Source: Tipula vernalis (taxonomy: Eukaryota; Arthropoda; Insecta; Diptera; Tipulidae). Taken from it: a stretch of 64,000 nucleotides of DNA. The notes under the pieces were generated by a model. It had not been told where the DNA came from. It searched no databases and saw nothing but the letters and a program-made list of their open reading frames with translations. The position numbers and the translations under genes were made by a program. Positions 12,232 through 24,400 of this stretch are shown in pieces; within the stretch, counting starts at the first letter, position 1, and every line of letters begins with the position of its first letter. The stretch spans positions 311,345,236 through 311,409,235 of the forward strand of contig OY282560.1 of NCBI GenBank assembly GCA_958295665.1, written 5' to 3'.

Positions 12232-12673
12232 TGTTACGCTTTTGCCTTGTCAAATAAGGTTCGTATCACTGGATTGTGAATAATACAAACTCAATTCAAT
12301 TTATCACCAACGAATTTATTTATTTCACAAAATTTATTACAACACAGTTTATCAATAAAAATTCACAAAATCACTTTATATAAATTATTCTTAAATTTTA
12401 CTGATCACTTTTACTTTATTTATCGCACTACAACACTTTTTAATTCTTTTTTAATTCCTTTTAATCTTTATACTATCGCTTACCAAATATTACTGATCCA
12501 ATTCGATTTCGTTCGCCTTTTTATATACACAAACCAAACTTCTAGAAAGCTCATGATTTTTCTAGTTAGAATAGTGTAGAACAATTTTATCATGGAAAAT
12601 TACATTTAGAACAGTTTAACATTGAGCTATTAATTTTAACTTATTCTATTACACACTAGGTGTCACCGTCACA
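12232..12673 (-). repeat. Gypsy 5' LTR
   Basis: 442 bp, TGTTACG...GTCACA. It is followed on the plus strand by the ATAT target duplication. Confidence 0.95.
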
Positions 12674-12682
12674 ATATGATAC

Positions 12683-13159
12683 TGTTACGTTTTTGCCTTG
12701 TCAATCAAGGTTCGAATCACTGGATTGTGAATAATACAAAATCAATTTAATTTATCTCCAACGAATTTATTTATTTCACAAAATTTATTACAACACAGTT
12801 TATCAATCAAAATTCACAAAATCACTTTATATAAATTATTCTCAAATTTTACTAATCACTTTTACTTTTTATTTCGCACAAAAACACTTTTTTAAATCAC
12901 TTTTTAATTCCTTTTTAATCTTTATACTATCGCTTTCCAAATATTACTCTATCGCGTTCCAAATACGAATAATCCAATTCGATCTTGTTCGCCTTTTTAT
13001 ATACACAAACCAAGCTTCTCGAAAGTTCACGACTTTTCCAGTTGGAATAGCGTAGAAACATTACGTAACAATTTTTATCATGGAAGATTCCATTTAGTAC
13101 ATTAAACATTGAGCTATTAGTTTTACTTATTCTATTACACACTAGGTGTCACCGTCACA
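12683..13159 (-). repeat. Older solo LTR of the same gypsy family
   Basis: 477 bp, alignable along its whole length to the LTRs of the complete element but with many substitutions and indels. It is flanked by its own target duplication ATAC (12679-12682 and 13160-13163). It lies only 9 bp from the complete element. Confidence 0.9.
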
Positions 13160-13169
13160 ATACACATAT

Positions 13170-13830
13170 GCTGTACATAATTAAATAGATTGCTCAATTG
13201 CTTACTAAACCCTAATCCAACCCCAACTCAACCCCAAATCAACCCGCAAACGGCCCGAACTCAACCCTCAACCCAAACGCAAACTCTCTTTCAATTCAAT
13301 CCTCAAACAAGCAAAATATACAAAACATTGGCTATCTGCTCACTATATCTTAATCCAACCCCAACTCAACTCCAATTCAACTTCAACTCAACCCGCAAAT
13401 TGACCACTAACTTAACCTTCAACTCAACACCAAACTCAATGCCCAACTCAATATTCAAACCAACATACATAACAAATTGGAAAATATTTCTATAACCAGG
13501 TGTTTTGGGTCAATTCGGATGGCAGGTACCCGACCCTCTGGACGTACAGGTTCCGAAAGCTTTTCAAACCTGCGCCATGACCATAGAAACAGATTGGCGA
13601 AAAAAAAAAATCTAAATTGGACGAGCCGTTCTCGAGATACCATCAGTACAGACATCCATACATCCAGACGTCCAGACAGACGGACGGACATTATTTTATT
13701 TTTTTTTTGCTTTTTTAGACTCAGGGACTTTCAAAACGTCGAGAAAAGTGGTTTTGAACCCACTAAATTTTTGATCATTTTTGACAGGATTTCAATACTT
13801 TCGTCTTTTTAGACCGAAGTAATTCATAAA
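13170..13830 (+). repeat. Modular dispersed repeat (copy 2)
   Basis: It contains an AACTCAACCC minisatellite (13200-13450), the CAGGTGTTTTGGGTCAATTC / GGCAGGTACCCGACC block (about 13497-13545), the TCTCGAGATACCATCAG block, the GTCCAGACAGACGGACGGAC block, the T tract and the tail ending AGACCGAAGTAAT. It is colinear with the inverted copy at 19060-19805. Confidence 0.75.
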
Positions 13831-15540
13831 TAATGTATTGATCAACATATCGTTGAAATTTCAATCAATAAAACGTCACAGATAGAATTTATATGTAAAA
13901 GCTTACTTGATATATTTTATTTTTAAATGATGATGATATTATTGGCCACCAGCAAAGTATTTTAGGTAAATACGGTGACCTATTCATTTTATCTTAAAGA
14001 TACCTGTGGAATAATTGTTGATATTATGTCGGAAAACAGTTCAACAAGTTCTTTTTACTATGCTTCAATCGACTTCAAATTTTGTGAACAGGTAGATAAT
14101 GGATTGTCAAATTGAGAAAATGTTTTTGAGAAAATTCGTTTGGCAGTTTTCTCTTCCACTGTAACCCCCTCTTTTTCTAGACTTGAATGAACCTGAAAGT
14201 TAACACGAACTGCTTATTACTAAAACCTATCTTTGTATAAAATTTCAAAATGTTTGACTGGAAGGACGGAAAGACGGACACGACATTTTTCTAATTGATA
14301 TTTTGCAGTCCTGGTAACCTATTTCGTCGAGGAATGTGAAAATCTGGAACAACATTTTTTTCGCGATTACAATACTTACCCAATCTAACTTCGTTATAGT
14401 GGGAAAAGTAAAAAATCGATCAATTTTGTAACCGCGGTAAACAGTTGGTTGGCACGTGTAATATTTAAGTGGATAAAATAAAGAAAATGTTTGAGTTAAA
14501 AGTCTCAAGGTAGCTAAAGGAAGCAACTCGAACTAAAGTCGATTTGAATTTAAATTTTATTTTTAGGCTAGGTCAGTTTGTTTTACGCCTTTTTACGTAA
14601 TTTTAGTTCGCATGATGAATGATTATTACTTTCAATGGAAATATTTTTTTTTTTTTTATTGGCAAATTATTGATTATGGTAATTTTTTTCTACATTTTGA
14701 AATTCGTATAGTATATAGCTTCTGTATTTATAATGCTTTTAAATTAGAAACTGAGAATAGTCATCTCATTTAAAAAGTTCTCGCTTGTTGGTGGGCAAAT
14801 TTTCAAATATCTGATTGCACGATAAGTATGGACTTTTCCATTATTAAAATACATTTGGGGGTACATATTTCAATTTATTAGCATACATAAGAAATATTAT
14901 AAATACCTTTAAATGGGTCTTACCAGGTTGGGCCATATATTACCACATAAAGTTTATTATAACGTGTCATTTTATAATTAACCAAAAATCGAATTAGAAT
15001 TTTATTTTTGGGCAAAAATTTCTATTAAATTGACCGTAGTTTGGGTTGTGAGTCTGAACAATCAAACTTGTTAATTTGGCTAAAACCTGTCCTACGGCTA
15101 AGAGTACTAAAATGAAAGGGCTAAACCAATATATTTAAAATTTGTAAACCTACATCAAATCACGAATAATTTCAACACGCAAACAAACACTGAAAGCTAA
15201 CAAATCAATTCATACGTAAATCTCGTAAAAACTCGAAAACCTCTAAATATCGCTCTAAAATTTGTATAATTTGTTTGTTGTCAAGAAGAACGTTTTCGAT
15301 AAACGCAGCCTCCAAAAGAACTCGTCTATTTCCAAAGGTGCAGATTTTGTAGTCTTAACATTGGGATCTAGTCTTATATGAACATAAACGGAAACCACAG
15401 TTGGGCACATCCGTGTAAAAAAAACATTTTTTACATTTTACAGGTAAAAAATGTAAAAACCTACGTATCATAATGAAATACCATCTAAAGAAGAATTCTT
15501 TATTTTATTTAACAATTCTGTATCTTGCGTAAGTTGCCAA
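13831..15540. other. Intergenic, unassigned
   Basis: AT-rich sequence. A 93-codon minus-strand frame at 14245-14526 has no family signature I recognise. I see no terminal repeats or splice-supported exons. Confidence 0.35.
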
Positions 15541-16930
15541 AGTTAGAATTTGAATTTGTGATGCCAAAAATTGAATTTGATGTATCATCGTTTCAGATTT
15601 CGGCAGAATGTCAGAATTGGAATTTGTGTTGCCGAAATTCAATATATTATGTCTGAATTTGAGAATTTGATGTCAGAATTCGATACATCATGTCCAGAAT
15701 AAAATAAATTATGTTAGAAATCGACATATCAAAACAGAATTCGATGGGTTATGTCAAAATTCGATATGCCATGTTAGAATTTGAATTTTTGATGCCAAAA
15801 ATAGATACTTAATATCAGGACTCGATAAATCATAACAGAATTCGATATGTCTTATCATAATTTGAAAGTTTGATATCAAAATTCGATATCTCATGTCAGA
15901 ATTCGATACTTTATGATAGAATTCGATATGTCATATCAGAATTTGAATTTTTGATGTCAGAATTCAAGTTATCATGTCAGAATTCCATACTTTATGTCAG
16001 AATTAGATATGCAATACCAGAATTTGTATTTATGATGTCAGAATTCTATATATTATGCCAGAAATCGACATGTTACATATTCGAGATATTATGCTGATAA
16101 ATGAATCCGATAAATTACATCAGAATTTATTACTTTAGAATTAGAATTTATGATGTCAGAATTGATATATCACGTTAGAATTCGATACGTCATGTCAGAA
16201 TTTCAATATCAGATGTCAAAATTCCATATATTATGATATCAAGCTAGAATTCGATATGTCGTGTCAGAATTTGAATTTATGATGTCAGAATTGATATAAC
16301 ACGTCTGAATTTGATACGTAATGTCAGAATTTAAATTTTTTGTTGTCAGAATATATGTATGTATGTATCATAAGTGTCCAATTATGGCATAGTTCAATAT
16401 ATCAGAGTTCAATATATCGTGTCAGAATTCGAAATATCATGCCAAAACTTGGTAAATTATATCAAAATTTGATATGTCATGTCAGAATGTGAATTTATGA
16501 TGTAGTATGAAGTTCGGTATATCATGTCAAAATTTGATATACCAAGCCAAAACTCAATAAATAATTTTAGAATTCAATATGTCAAGCTAGAATTCGATTT
16601 GTCCTGTCAAAATTAGAGTTAATGCTGTTTAAATTCGATATGTCTGAAGTCAAAATTTGAATTTTTGGTGTCGGAATTGTATGTATTCGATATCACATGT
16701 CAGAATTTCAATTGATAGTGTCAAAATTGTATATTTTATGCGAAAATTAGATAAATGATGACAGAATTCGATATGTAGAGCTAGAATTTGAGTTATTTAT
16801 TTCTAAATTCAATGTCATTCCAGAATTCAAAAGGTCTTTTCACAATTTGATAAATCTCTCACGAAGCCTTCAGAATTCCGTATATTATCTCAAAATTCGA
16901 GATGTTATCTCGCAAGTCAAATATGAAGTC
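15540..16930. repeat. Degenerate minisatellite, unit about 20-22 bp
   Basis: About 1.4 kb of head-to-tail variants of ATGTCAGAATTCGATATGTC with units alternating between GAATTCGATAT and GAATTTGAATTT types. Units drift and vary in length. The frame at 15870-16097 only reads the repeat. It is not CRISPR: there are no unique spacers and the repeats are not exact. Confidence 0.85.
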
Positions 16931-18000
16931 CGATTTGAAGTTCCTGTGAATTAAGATGACTAAAAATTAATACAACCCAATTTCTAAACTACCTGTCCAT
17001 TGGCTGCTTAAAATTTCTGGAAATCTCTATTAGGTTTCACCGATAATTCTGGGAATCCAGATCCAGATCGAATTTTTAATTATCACTAGGTATTACTTTC
17101 AAATTAACTAAAAATATTAAACTCTAAATTCTCATGGTTCAGATTATTTTTTGGTCTTCTTCTTATTCGTTTTATTTATTATTAGCTTAGGACACACAAC
17201 TTCTAAACTTCTCTTCATTGGTTACTTTATGTTTCCGGAAACCCGGGCAGATTTCCTGTTGAACTTATATTAATAAATAATAACTGGTGGAAAAATTAGT
17301 AAACCGCTGCCTCTAGTTTCTTCATTCTGGAATCTTAATACATATATCTAATCCAATCTTAATTTGAATTAAAATTTAAAATTAGACTTAGAGTTAAACT
17401 TACTCCTTAAATAATAATATATTAAGTTAATTTTTTTTTTTATTGTTTTTTAATAATAACCAGCTACTATCTTCCAAACCCACTAGTGCCGAAGACCACC
17501 CCTAACCAAACTCAAGTACTATTAATTCAACATGAAATTTAAGGTTTAATTGTAAGATTTAAATATTTATAAAGGTTTAAAGTCTAGAACAGTCTGTAGG
17601 ATTACAAATTTATTAATCCAATTTCCAACCCCCACACCGTAAGTGAATGGGGACGCAACAATGTTCAGGACCTCTTTAACTGTTAATTATTAATAATTAT
17701 TTCCCTGCAATTGTACTTCTTATTTATAAAGCGAGAGTTTTGCAGAGACTCACTTTGTAATCTTGGCGACAAATTTGGTTGACGCATTTGTTCAAATGCG
17801 CTCATTCTAAAATTAAATAAAATGACGGGCCTAATCTCAAGTGAACTCCTTGACGTAAATATGCCAGCCTCCGTCTTCAAATATCCGTCTTCTAGATGTC
17901 GCCAATAAAATTTTGCAGAATTCATTATCGCAAAATATCCTTTGCTACTCAACAAATATGGACACTGAAAATAGGACAGAAACGAGCCCAAACACGGAAA
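16931..18000. other. Intergenic, unassigned
   Basis: Two loosely similar stretches (about 16980-17060 and 17195-17270) share CTTCTAAACT / CATTGGCT / TTTCTGGAAA words. Nothing coding is recognised before the transposase remnant that begins near 18050. Confidence 0.35.
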
Positions 18001-18049
18001 GTTCTACCACTTCTTCAAATTTAGGCTTAAAAAATTAAAATGTGAAGTT

Positions 18050-18760
18050 TTAAACGTGAAGCAAGTAGTGCGGGAAGCAAAGCTGTTTACACCTTGCTTA
18101 AATATTCCAGATACTTTAAAATTTAGCAATAACTGGGTAGCAAAATTTAAACGCCGTTATGGTATGAGAAAAGTAAAAATTTGTGGCGAGAAGCTGTCAT
18201 GAAATATGGATGCTGTGAATCAGTGGAAGGAACAATTCTTCAATGATATTACTTCTAATTCATTTACTGCGGATCAGTTGTATAAGGCTGATGAAGCAGC
18301 CCTCTTTTTTAAAATGGTGGACGGAGAAACGCTTGTGCACTCAAAAGAAACTACAATGGCCATACAATTATTAAAGAAAGAGTTACAATTATGCCATGCT
18401 CCAATGCAACAGGAAAATAATTATTTAGAACCAAAGGCTGTTCTTTTATAGGATAATTAATTGTACAGCTCTTGATGTTGTTCGACCATTAGAAGGTGAT
18501 GATGGATTGATCAAAATCTACTTCTTTCCTCCAAATTTAACTGCAAAGTGTCAACCAATGATTAAACTTAAGTACACAAAAAAATTGATGGTACAGGTAA
18601 TGGTAAAATAAACAGAGTGAGAACATAGGAGCAATATTAAAAACAATTAATATCAAGGACGCAGTATTTCGGTTGCACGATTCTTGCGATGAAATTTCGG
18701 AAATAAGTATTAAAAAATCGTAGCAAGTAGCTGGGTTCATGAAGATGATGTTCCTAGGTT
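18050..18760 (+). pseudogene. Tigger/jerky-like (pogo-type) transposase remnant
   Basis: Translated pieces match the CENP-B-type helix-turn-helix and DDE_1 region of pogo superfamily transposases. NNWVAKFKRRYGMRKVKICG and GEKLS lie at about 18125-18200. After a stop, MDAVNQWKEQFF leads to LYKADEAALFFKM with the first catalytic Asp (the usual NADETGL position), at 18206-18451. Then DGLIKIYFFPPNLTAKCQPM follows at about 18505-18562 (the usual LPPNTTSLIQPMD region), and AGFMKMMF near the end. Stops and frameshifts separate the pieces. It is clearly dead. TIRs were not identified. Confidence 0.75.
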
Positions 18761-19059
18761 TAAATATTAGTCACAATTACAAAAGAAAGTATCTATAGTA
18801 CTCTAAATAACGCTAAAATAACATCCTCACATATAATATTCTTGTTTGCATGCACATTTCAAATTGCTTATTCCCCATTTAAACAGCGAATAGAAGGGTT
18901 TGCTTATGGCAATGCAAATGCGAACGCCTATGGTAGTACAAATTAATGAATGTTGCCTAAAATTGTTGGGTATTACTATAATTGAAAATTAAATGAAGAG
19001 AAAGAGATGAGAACAATAAGGACTACTAAAAAATAAATGGGTTATTAAGAAATAATATT

Positions 19060-19805
19060 ACTTCGGTCTAAAAAGACCAAAGTATTGAAATCCTGTCAAA
19101 AATGATCAAAAATTTGGTTGGTCCAAAACCACTTTTCTCGACGTTTTGAAAGTCCCTAAGTCTAAAAAGCAAAAAAAAAAAAAATGTACGTCCGTCTGTC
19201 TGGATGTCTGTTGGTCTGTACCCATGGTATCTCGAGAACGGCTTGTTCGATTTAGAATTTTTTATTTTTTTTTGCCAATCTGTTCCTATGGTCAAGGCGA
19301 GGGTCGGGTACCTGCCATACGAATTGACCCAAAATACCTGGTTATAAAAATATTTTCCAATTTTTTATATATGCTGGTTTGAATATTGAGTTGGGCATTA
19401 AGTTTGGGGTAGAGTTAAAGGTTAAGTCAAGAGTCAATTTGCGGGTTGAGTTGGACTTAAGTTGGGGTTGGATTAAGATATAGTGAGAACTTGGCTAATT
19501 TTTATATATTCTGGTTTGGGGATTGAATTGAAAGAGAGTTTGCGTTTGGGTAGTGGGTTGAGTTGGGGCCATTTGCGGGTTGAATTGCGTTTGAGTTGGG
19601 ATTGGATTAGTGTTTGTATGTATATGTACAGCATATGTGTATGATTTTTGGATAAAGTTCTGGAATGTGGCCAAGTATGATGGAACTGTCCTATTTCTCA
19701 ACCGAATATGATGAATTTTGACATGTGGGTTGGATATTAAATTTTAAAATGATTCTTGAATTGAATTAATGAAGACCGAAGTTTTGATCACCCTATGAGG
19801 TTCCA
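19060..19805 (-). repeat. Modular dispersed repeat, most complete copy
   Basis: On the minus strand it begins with GGTGATCAAAACTTCGGTC, then a GATGAAAT-type module, two AACTCAACCC arrays, the GGTATTTTGGGTCAATTC block, GGCAGGTACCCGACCCTC, TCTCGAGATACCATGGG, CAGACAGACGGACGTACA, a T tract, and the tail TTTTTAGACCGAAGTAAT. The element thus starts and ends near the words ACTTCGGTC and GACCGAAGT, which are inverted copies of each other. About 745 bp. I know no named family for it. Confidence 0.7.
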
Positions 19806-19882
19806 GCCCTTTATATTTTAAGTATTATAATAATGGTTATGATCAATTATTATTTGGTTTTTGCTGTGTCTTTATCACGTAT

Positions 19883-20520
19883 TTAAGTTGCATTCTGTTT
19901 TGCTTTTCGGGCAACGTGTGATTTCTTGTTAATGCGGATATTTATGTAGCTAGGCATTATTTTTAATCTTTGGCATATTCTATTAAATTTGAGATTTATT
20001 TTGTTTCGACACAATTTATTAACTAAATTCGAATAGTTGTCCACAGCTTTGAGTGATTCCTCATTATAAGTTTTATAATAATGGTTATGATCCATTATTA
20101 TTTGGTTTTGTAAGAACATTGATTATCAGTAACATACGTAAAATCAAGAAGGATACTCCAACAGTTAAGAAAACAGTTTCAAATGCAACAACTTTAAAAA
20201 GAATTAAGCACAAATTAGCAGAAAACAACGCTCTCATCACAAAAGCAGATAAAGAGAGCACAGCAGTCATAATGTATTGAATGAATTTACCGACTGTCAT
20301 GTAATGATTGTGAACAATTTTATATTGGCCAAACGGGACGTTCGTTTACAATACGATTTAAAGAACACACAGACGAACTTGAACAAGTGCGGAATAAATA
20401 TAATTCAAATTAGGCACAACATTTGGCGGAATATGGAGCCTGCTTAATTATCCGTCCAGTCAATATTCAAGTTCTTAATGAACTTGATAATACTGCCAGC
20501 CGGTACGTGACACTAAAAAA
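19883..20520. pseudogene. Penelope-like element remnant, inverted halves
   Basis: Minus strand 20119-19883 reads NLVNKLCRNKINLKFNRICQ, resembling the N-terminal region of Penelope-like ORFs. Plus strand 20170-20280 reads LITKADKESTAVIMY, close to the ADKG-x3-V-I-M reverse transcriptase motif of that group. Plus strand 20300-20460 reads CNDCEQFYIGQTGRSFTIRF and KEHTDELEQV, a GIY-YIG endonuclease (YIG and the R-x3-R-F-x-E-H pattern are visible). Most of RT is deleted and a stop follows. A 45-bp segment (TTATAATAATGGTTATGATC) is repeated directly at about 19825 and 20070. Inverted partial copies are common in this retroelement group. Confidence 0.65.
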
Positions 20521-22600
20521 TAGTAATCATTCCTTTTTAAAAGCTTTTAAAAAGGAATGATTAATATTTGTTGTGTCCCCGTTTCGAAAAGAATGCTTCA
20601 ATAAAACCCACGTAATGTCCTCACATTTCTTAACCGTCACATCTTTCGGGTACAGTAACTTAACTTGTTAAATTTAGTTAAATAACTTGTTAAATTTAGG
20701 CCTTGGACAGTTTACAAAAATACCTTTGATTTCATACCTACACACAAATAATCCAAAGGTAAAATTTACATCGCCACAAAAATAACAATGAAGATGAAGT
20801 CATGAATTGATAAAACTTGTTGTTTTGTTCGTCATTTAAATTGGCCGTGGAATTTATTGTAATGAATACAATGCTAATTATTTGTTTGCTAATATCAGTT
20901 TGCTTCAACCATTTTTCAATTTAGACTAGCGGTTGGATTATTTATTTCCATTCTAAACTCTCTCACTCAAGCAATAAAGAAAATAAGAAGAAACCAGGAA
21001 GCTACTTAAATGCTTTTGAAATGGGTTTAAGAGAGAGGGAAGCTCATGTTGAATAACGTGTGGAGGTCTTAATTTAAGCGCGAAACGGAGCGTAACTGAA
21101 TGTTTAAAATCTACCTGAACCCACTTCTGGTCAGATAATGATCAAAACTTATTACCGCTGCCAATTTCATTGTTTTTGCACAGTTCCGAATAATAATAAT
21201 CACTTAATATCAGTTAAGATATTAACATTTCCGTTACCGCACAGTTTGCCAATAAAATCTCAACAGTATATTAATCATATTCACGGTTTTCTTGTTCTTA
21301 ACCGTATGGCGCTTACTCATTTGTACACTACATTTACGAGTGGGTGTGCGCGCGATGATTAAACTCAAAAAAAATTGTAAATTAGCTTCAGTGCCAAATC
21401 GAATAATATAATCGCCGAAGAGTCTATTGCGTGCATTAAAAATAATTCTTTTTTGTAATTACTGAAATCTAAAATATTTTTTATGATCTAATTAAATTAA
21501 TGTGTCACAAAATCAAAAGTGCGTACAATAAAATATTTATGTTAGATATTATGATGTATGTACAATTGTACATACATCACAAAAAATAAAACACAAAGGT
21601 CAAAACAATTTATTAAGAATGCGTGACCCAAACGGTGATTAAGTCTTTCGTGCAAAATGTAAAATAGAAATGTTGCTAAACGTGACTGTTTAGTAAACAA
21701 TATCTGTTACAAATTACAACGCATCAATTAATTAACTTTTCTTTTATATTTTGTTATACTTTAATTAGCGTTACTAAAGTTTTTGAAGGAACTTTGACAT
21801 ATGTATCGTTTCATGCTCAAATCAAAATAATTTTATGGCCTTAATAAAATATTTGTGTGCCACAGATAAATGCGTGCGGCACGGTCGTGTCGATAACTTG
21901 ATACTCTCAAAGTTTAACTGTTTGTTATATTTTCGGTTGTCAACGGTGATAGATAACCCTCCCCAAAAATTCATAACCCTGAAAATATGAAATTTCCCAA
22001 ATATAATTTTCATGCAACGAAAACTTGAATCGATTTTCACCCCCCCCCCCCCCCCCCCATTATAAATTTAGATAGAGAATGTTACATGTTTTCAATTTTA
22101 ATTACACCTGCTTGTAGCTTAATTTTTCCAATTGTCCAACTAGTTTTTATGCTTCAATGTGCCTCTTCACACGAGTGAACAACATATCATTTCTCGTTTC
22201 TTTACTTGTAAACTATGTTGACATTATAACACCAATACCAACAAAGGACCAATCAAAACCCCTTCATTTCAAACCTTCATTAAAACGAAGAGTGTTTTGT
22301 CTGCTTGGATGGCTTCTCTGTGATCATCCGATGGCATTCATTTCGATGCGATTTTGAATAAATCCACTAGATGATTCTGTTCATGGAATACACTCTGTAA
22401 ACTTGAAATGATTTCACATTTTGTTCCTGTACTAATAGCACAATTTCGTATGGTCTCTGTCTCTTCGTTGCCCAAGAAGTAAATTTGCAAAAACTTGAAG
22501 GATACTTGCCCTTTAAATTTTTTATACAATTTTTATAAGGTTAATAAATTGCGAAGTATTTTAATGATCCTATATCGTCAATGCTTAATACAAATTTCTT
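20521..22600. other. Intergenic, mostly unassigned
   Basis: It contains two perfect short palindromes (20524-20563 and 21553-21578) and a 20-base poly-C run (22040-22059). No coding motif is recognised in the short frames. Confidence 0.4.
20524..20563. repeat. 40-bp perfect palindrome
   Basis: TAATCATTCCTTTTTAAAAG followed directly by its exact reverse complement. It is centred between 20543 and 20544. Confidence 0.9.
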
Positions 22601-22604
22601 CAGT

Positions 22605-24400
22605 TCAATGACGGGTAATTAAAACCCAACGGTCTGAGTTTCTTAAATCATATCTCATAAACTTAACATTACTGTTACCACTCCTAAGAAAAAACATCTT
22701 ACTCGTAAGTACATACTTTAACCTTAAAGGCAAAATCTTACGAAATCTGAAAAGCGAAAGTGCTGATGTTAAGCGGCCTTTTTTCAACATTATTCGACCC
22801 CATATTATAACACCATACCACAAGCCATAGTAAACGGGCAGTAGAACAGAAACTGGATAAACCATAAGTAAAAGCTGGAACTTTTGGTTACAATCGTACA
22901 TATGTATAAAGCTGCAAATTTTCGATATGTTTTTTGAAAATAAGTTTGGAATCTAAAGTAATTCCTAAATATTTAAACTGTTCAACAGAATAAAAAAGCG
23001 CTCAGACATCTAGGAACATTTGTGGTAACATTACCAGATAACTTAAAAAACATACCTTTAGTTTTCGCACTCATAAACATGAAATGAAGATCTAACCATT
23101 TTCTCAAAACCATAAGGTCATAATTCATCTGATCAACAGCCGATTTTGGGGAAGCACCCTCATAAGTAAGTGAAACCTCATCTGCAGAAGCCACGTTATA
23201 TTCATAGAGATCTAAGTGGAACAACGAGATGATATAAATTAGAAAGAGAATGGGACTCAGTACCGAGCCCTGTGGAATACCGCAATTAACCACTCTAGCC
23301 ATAACAACTGTTGTTTTCAAAACATACCGTTGGTAAAACTGATGTTAAAGATGTGTGCCAAGATATGGTATAAGCTATGCTTGTGGTAATCGAGGCTGTT
23401 TACGTAGTTTATAATTCCAGATGGAGAAATTGGTGTGAAGAAAAAACATTCCGAGAACCACAGCTATTCTACTGCTTAAGCTTTAGAGACATTTCAATTA
23501 AAAGTTTATTGAAAGCATTCGTTACGTTATGTCGGTCACTTATCAAACATCCAATCTGTATTAATGATTTCTGAAATTGTTTTAGTATTAAAACCTTTAC
23601 CGATAATGTCATTGATTTTTCAGATTTTTCTTGGACTGTTCAAACCTAGAGTGAAAATAACTTTCGCTGGTTGTTTTAATGTCAGCTTGAACTTTTACCT
23701 GAAGTCCTCGTACACGATTACGCAGCTTTACATTAATGGGTTGATTCACAAATAATCTAATAACTTGTTCAACATCCAAGGTTTAAATTTTTTTGCGGAA
23801 GACAAAATTGGTACAACAAATGAAGCTTCGTTAATTTTCCTCGTTAGGTCGATTAAAAATTGATCCATAGCACTGTTTGGGTCGCTAGATAACATAGTTT
23901 TCTCCTGATCATGTAGTAAAAGCGAATTTAAAAGATCAAAATTAATTTGTTTAATTGACTCTGGAATTATGTTCTTTGTACAAAGCAACTGCCCGAAAAG
24001 TTTTAGAGAAAGTAATTTATAATCTGATAGCATTAAATCACATACCTCTGCTTGAAAATTAAACCTTGAATGTGGTTTCAGTCTCGTGAAAACGTGATCA
24101 ACGCAAGTAAATATTGTACTGGTAACGCGAGTAGGTTCATTAACATAGATATTAATCCGAAATTCGACATCATTTCAAAGTAATTATTTACAGCATCATA
24201 CTCAGAAATTAATCTGCAAAATATCAGCTGTCTTCAAATTTTTAACGGGCGATTTATATGCATGCCCGCACTTTTAATATAACAGATAATACCTCCGGCC
24301 GAATAGTATTATAATCATGCAGTGTATATGCGTTAATCTCATCACTTGCAATGCATCACTTGCAGGTGGAAGTCCAACTGCAGTGTTATATTATTAAAAT
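22605..24400 (-). pseudogene. Decayed non-LTR retrotransposon (endonuclease-RT)
   Basis: Reading downward on the minus strand: around 24130-24040 the frame gives TCVDHVFTRLKPHSRFNFQA, the S/T-x-I/V-D-H end of an APE-type endonuclease. 24033-23746 is the linker before RT (NSAMDQFLIDLTRKINEA...KPWMLNKLL). 23320-22982 has VNCGIPQGSVLSPILFLIYI and the position of the polymerase motif reads SADEVSLTYEG instead of Y/F-A-D-D, so the catalytic aspartates are altered. 22901-22605 continues the thumb. Frameshifts separate the parts. It looks like a Jockey/CR1-like group member. Confidence 0.75.

Larger units (their letters stand above)
6708..12673 (-). mobile_element. Ty3/gypsy LTR retrotransposon, full-length but coding-defective
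   Basis: Two 442-bp LTRs (6708-7149 and 12232-12673), each starting TGTTACG and ending GTCACA, flank gag, protease and pol on the minus strand. The 4-bp target duplication ATAT is seen at 6704-6707 and 12674-12677. On the element strand a TGGTGACAGCG primer-binding-like site follows the 5' LTR after one base, and a purine tract (AGGTGGGGGGTAG) precedes the 3' LTR. The order gag-PR-RT-RNaseH-IN is that of Ty3/gypsy. No envelope-like frame is present. I found one mismatch between the LTRs, so the insertion is young, yet the genes carry several breaks. Confidence 0.95.

Noticed and set aside
14245..14526. 93-codon minus-strand frame as a gene
   Set aside because: Unknown sequence in unassigned AT-rich DNA with no supporting signals.
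15540..16930. CRISPR-like array
   Set aside because: Repeats are inexact, have no unique spacers and lie in an animal genome; it is a minisatellite.
17683..17991. 102-codon minus-strand frame
   Set aside because: No family signature, and it lies just upstream of the plus-strand transposase relic; probably chance.
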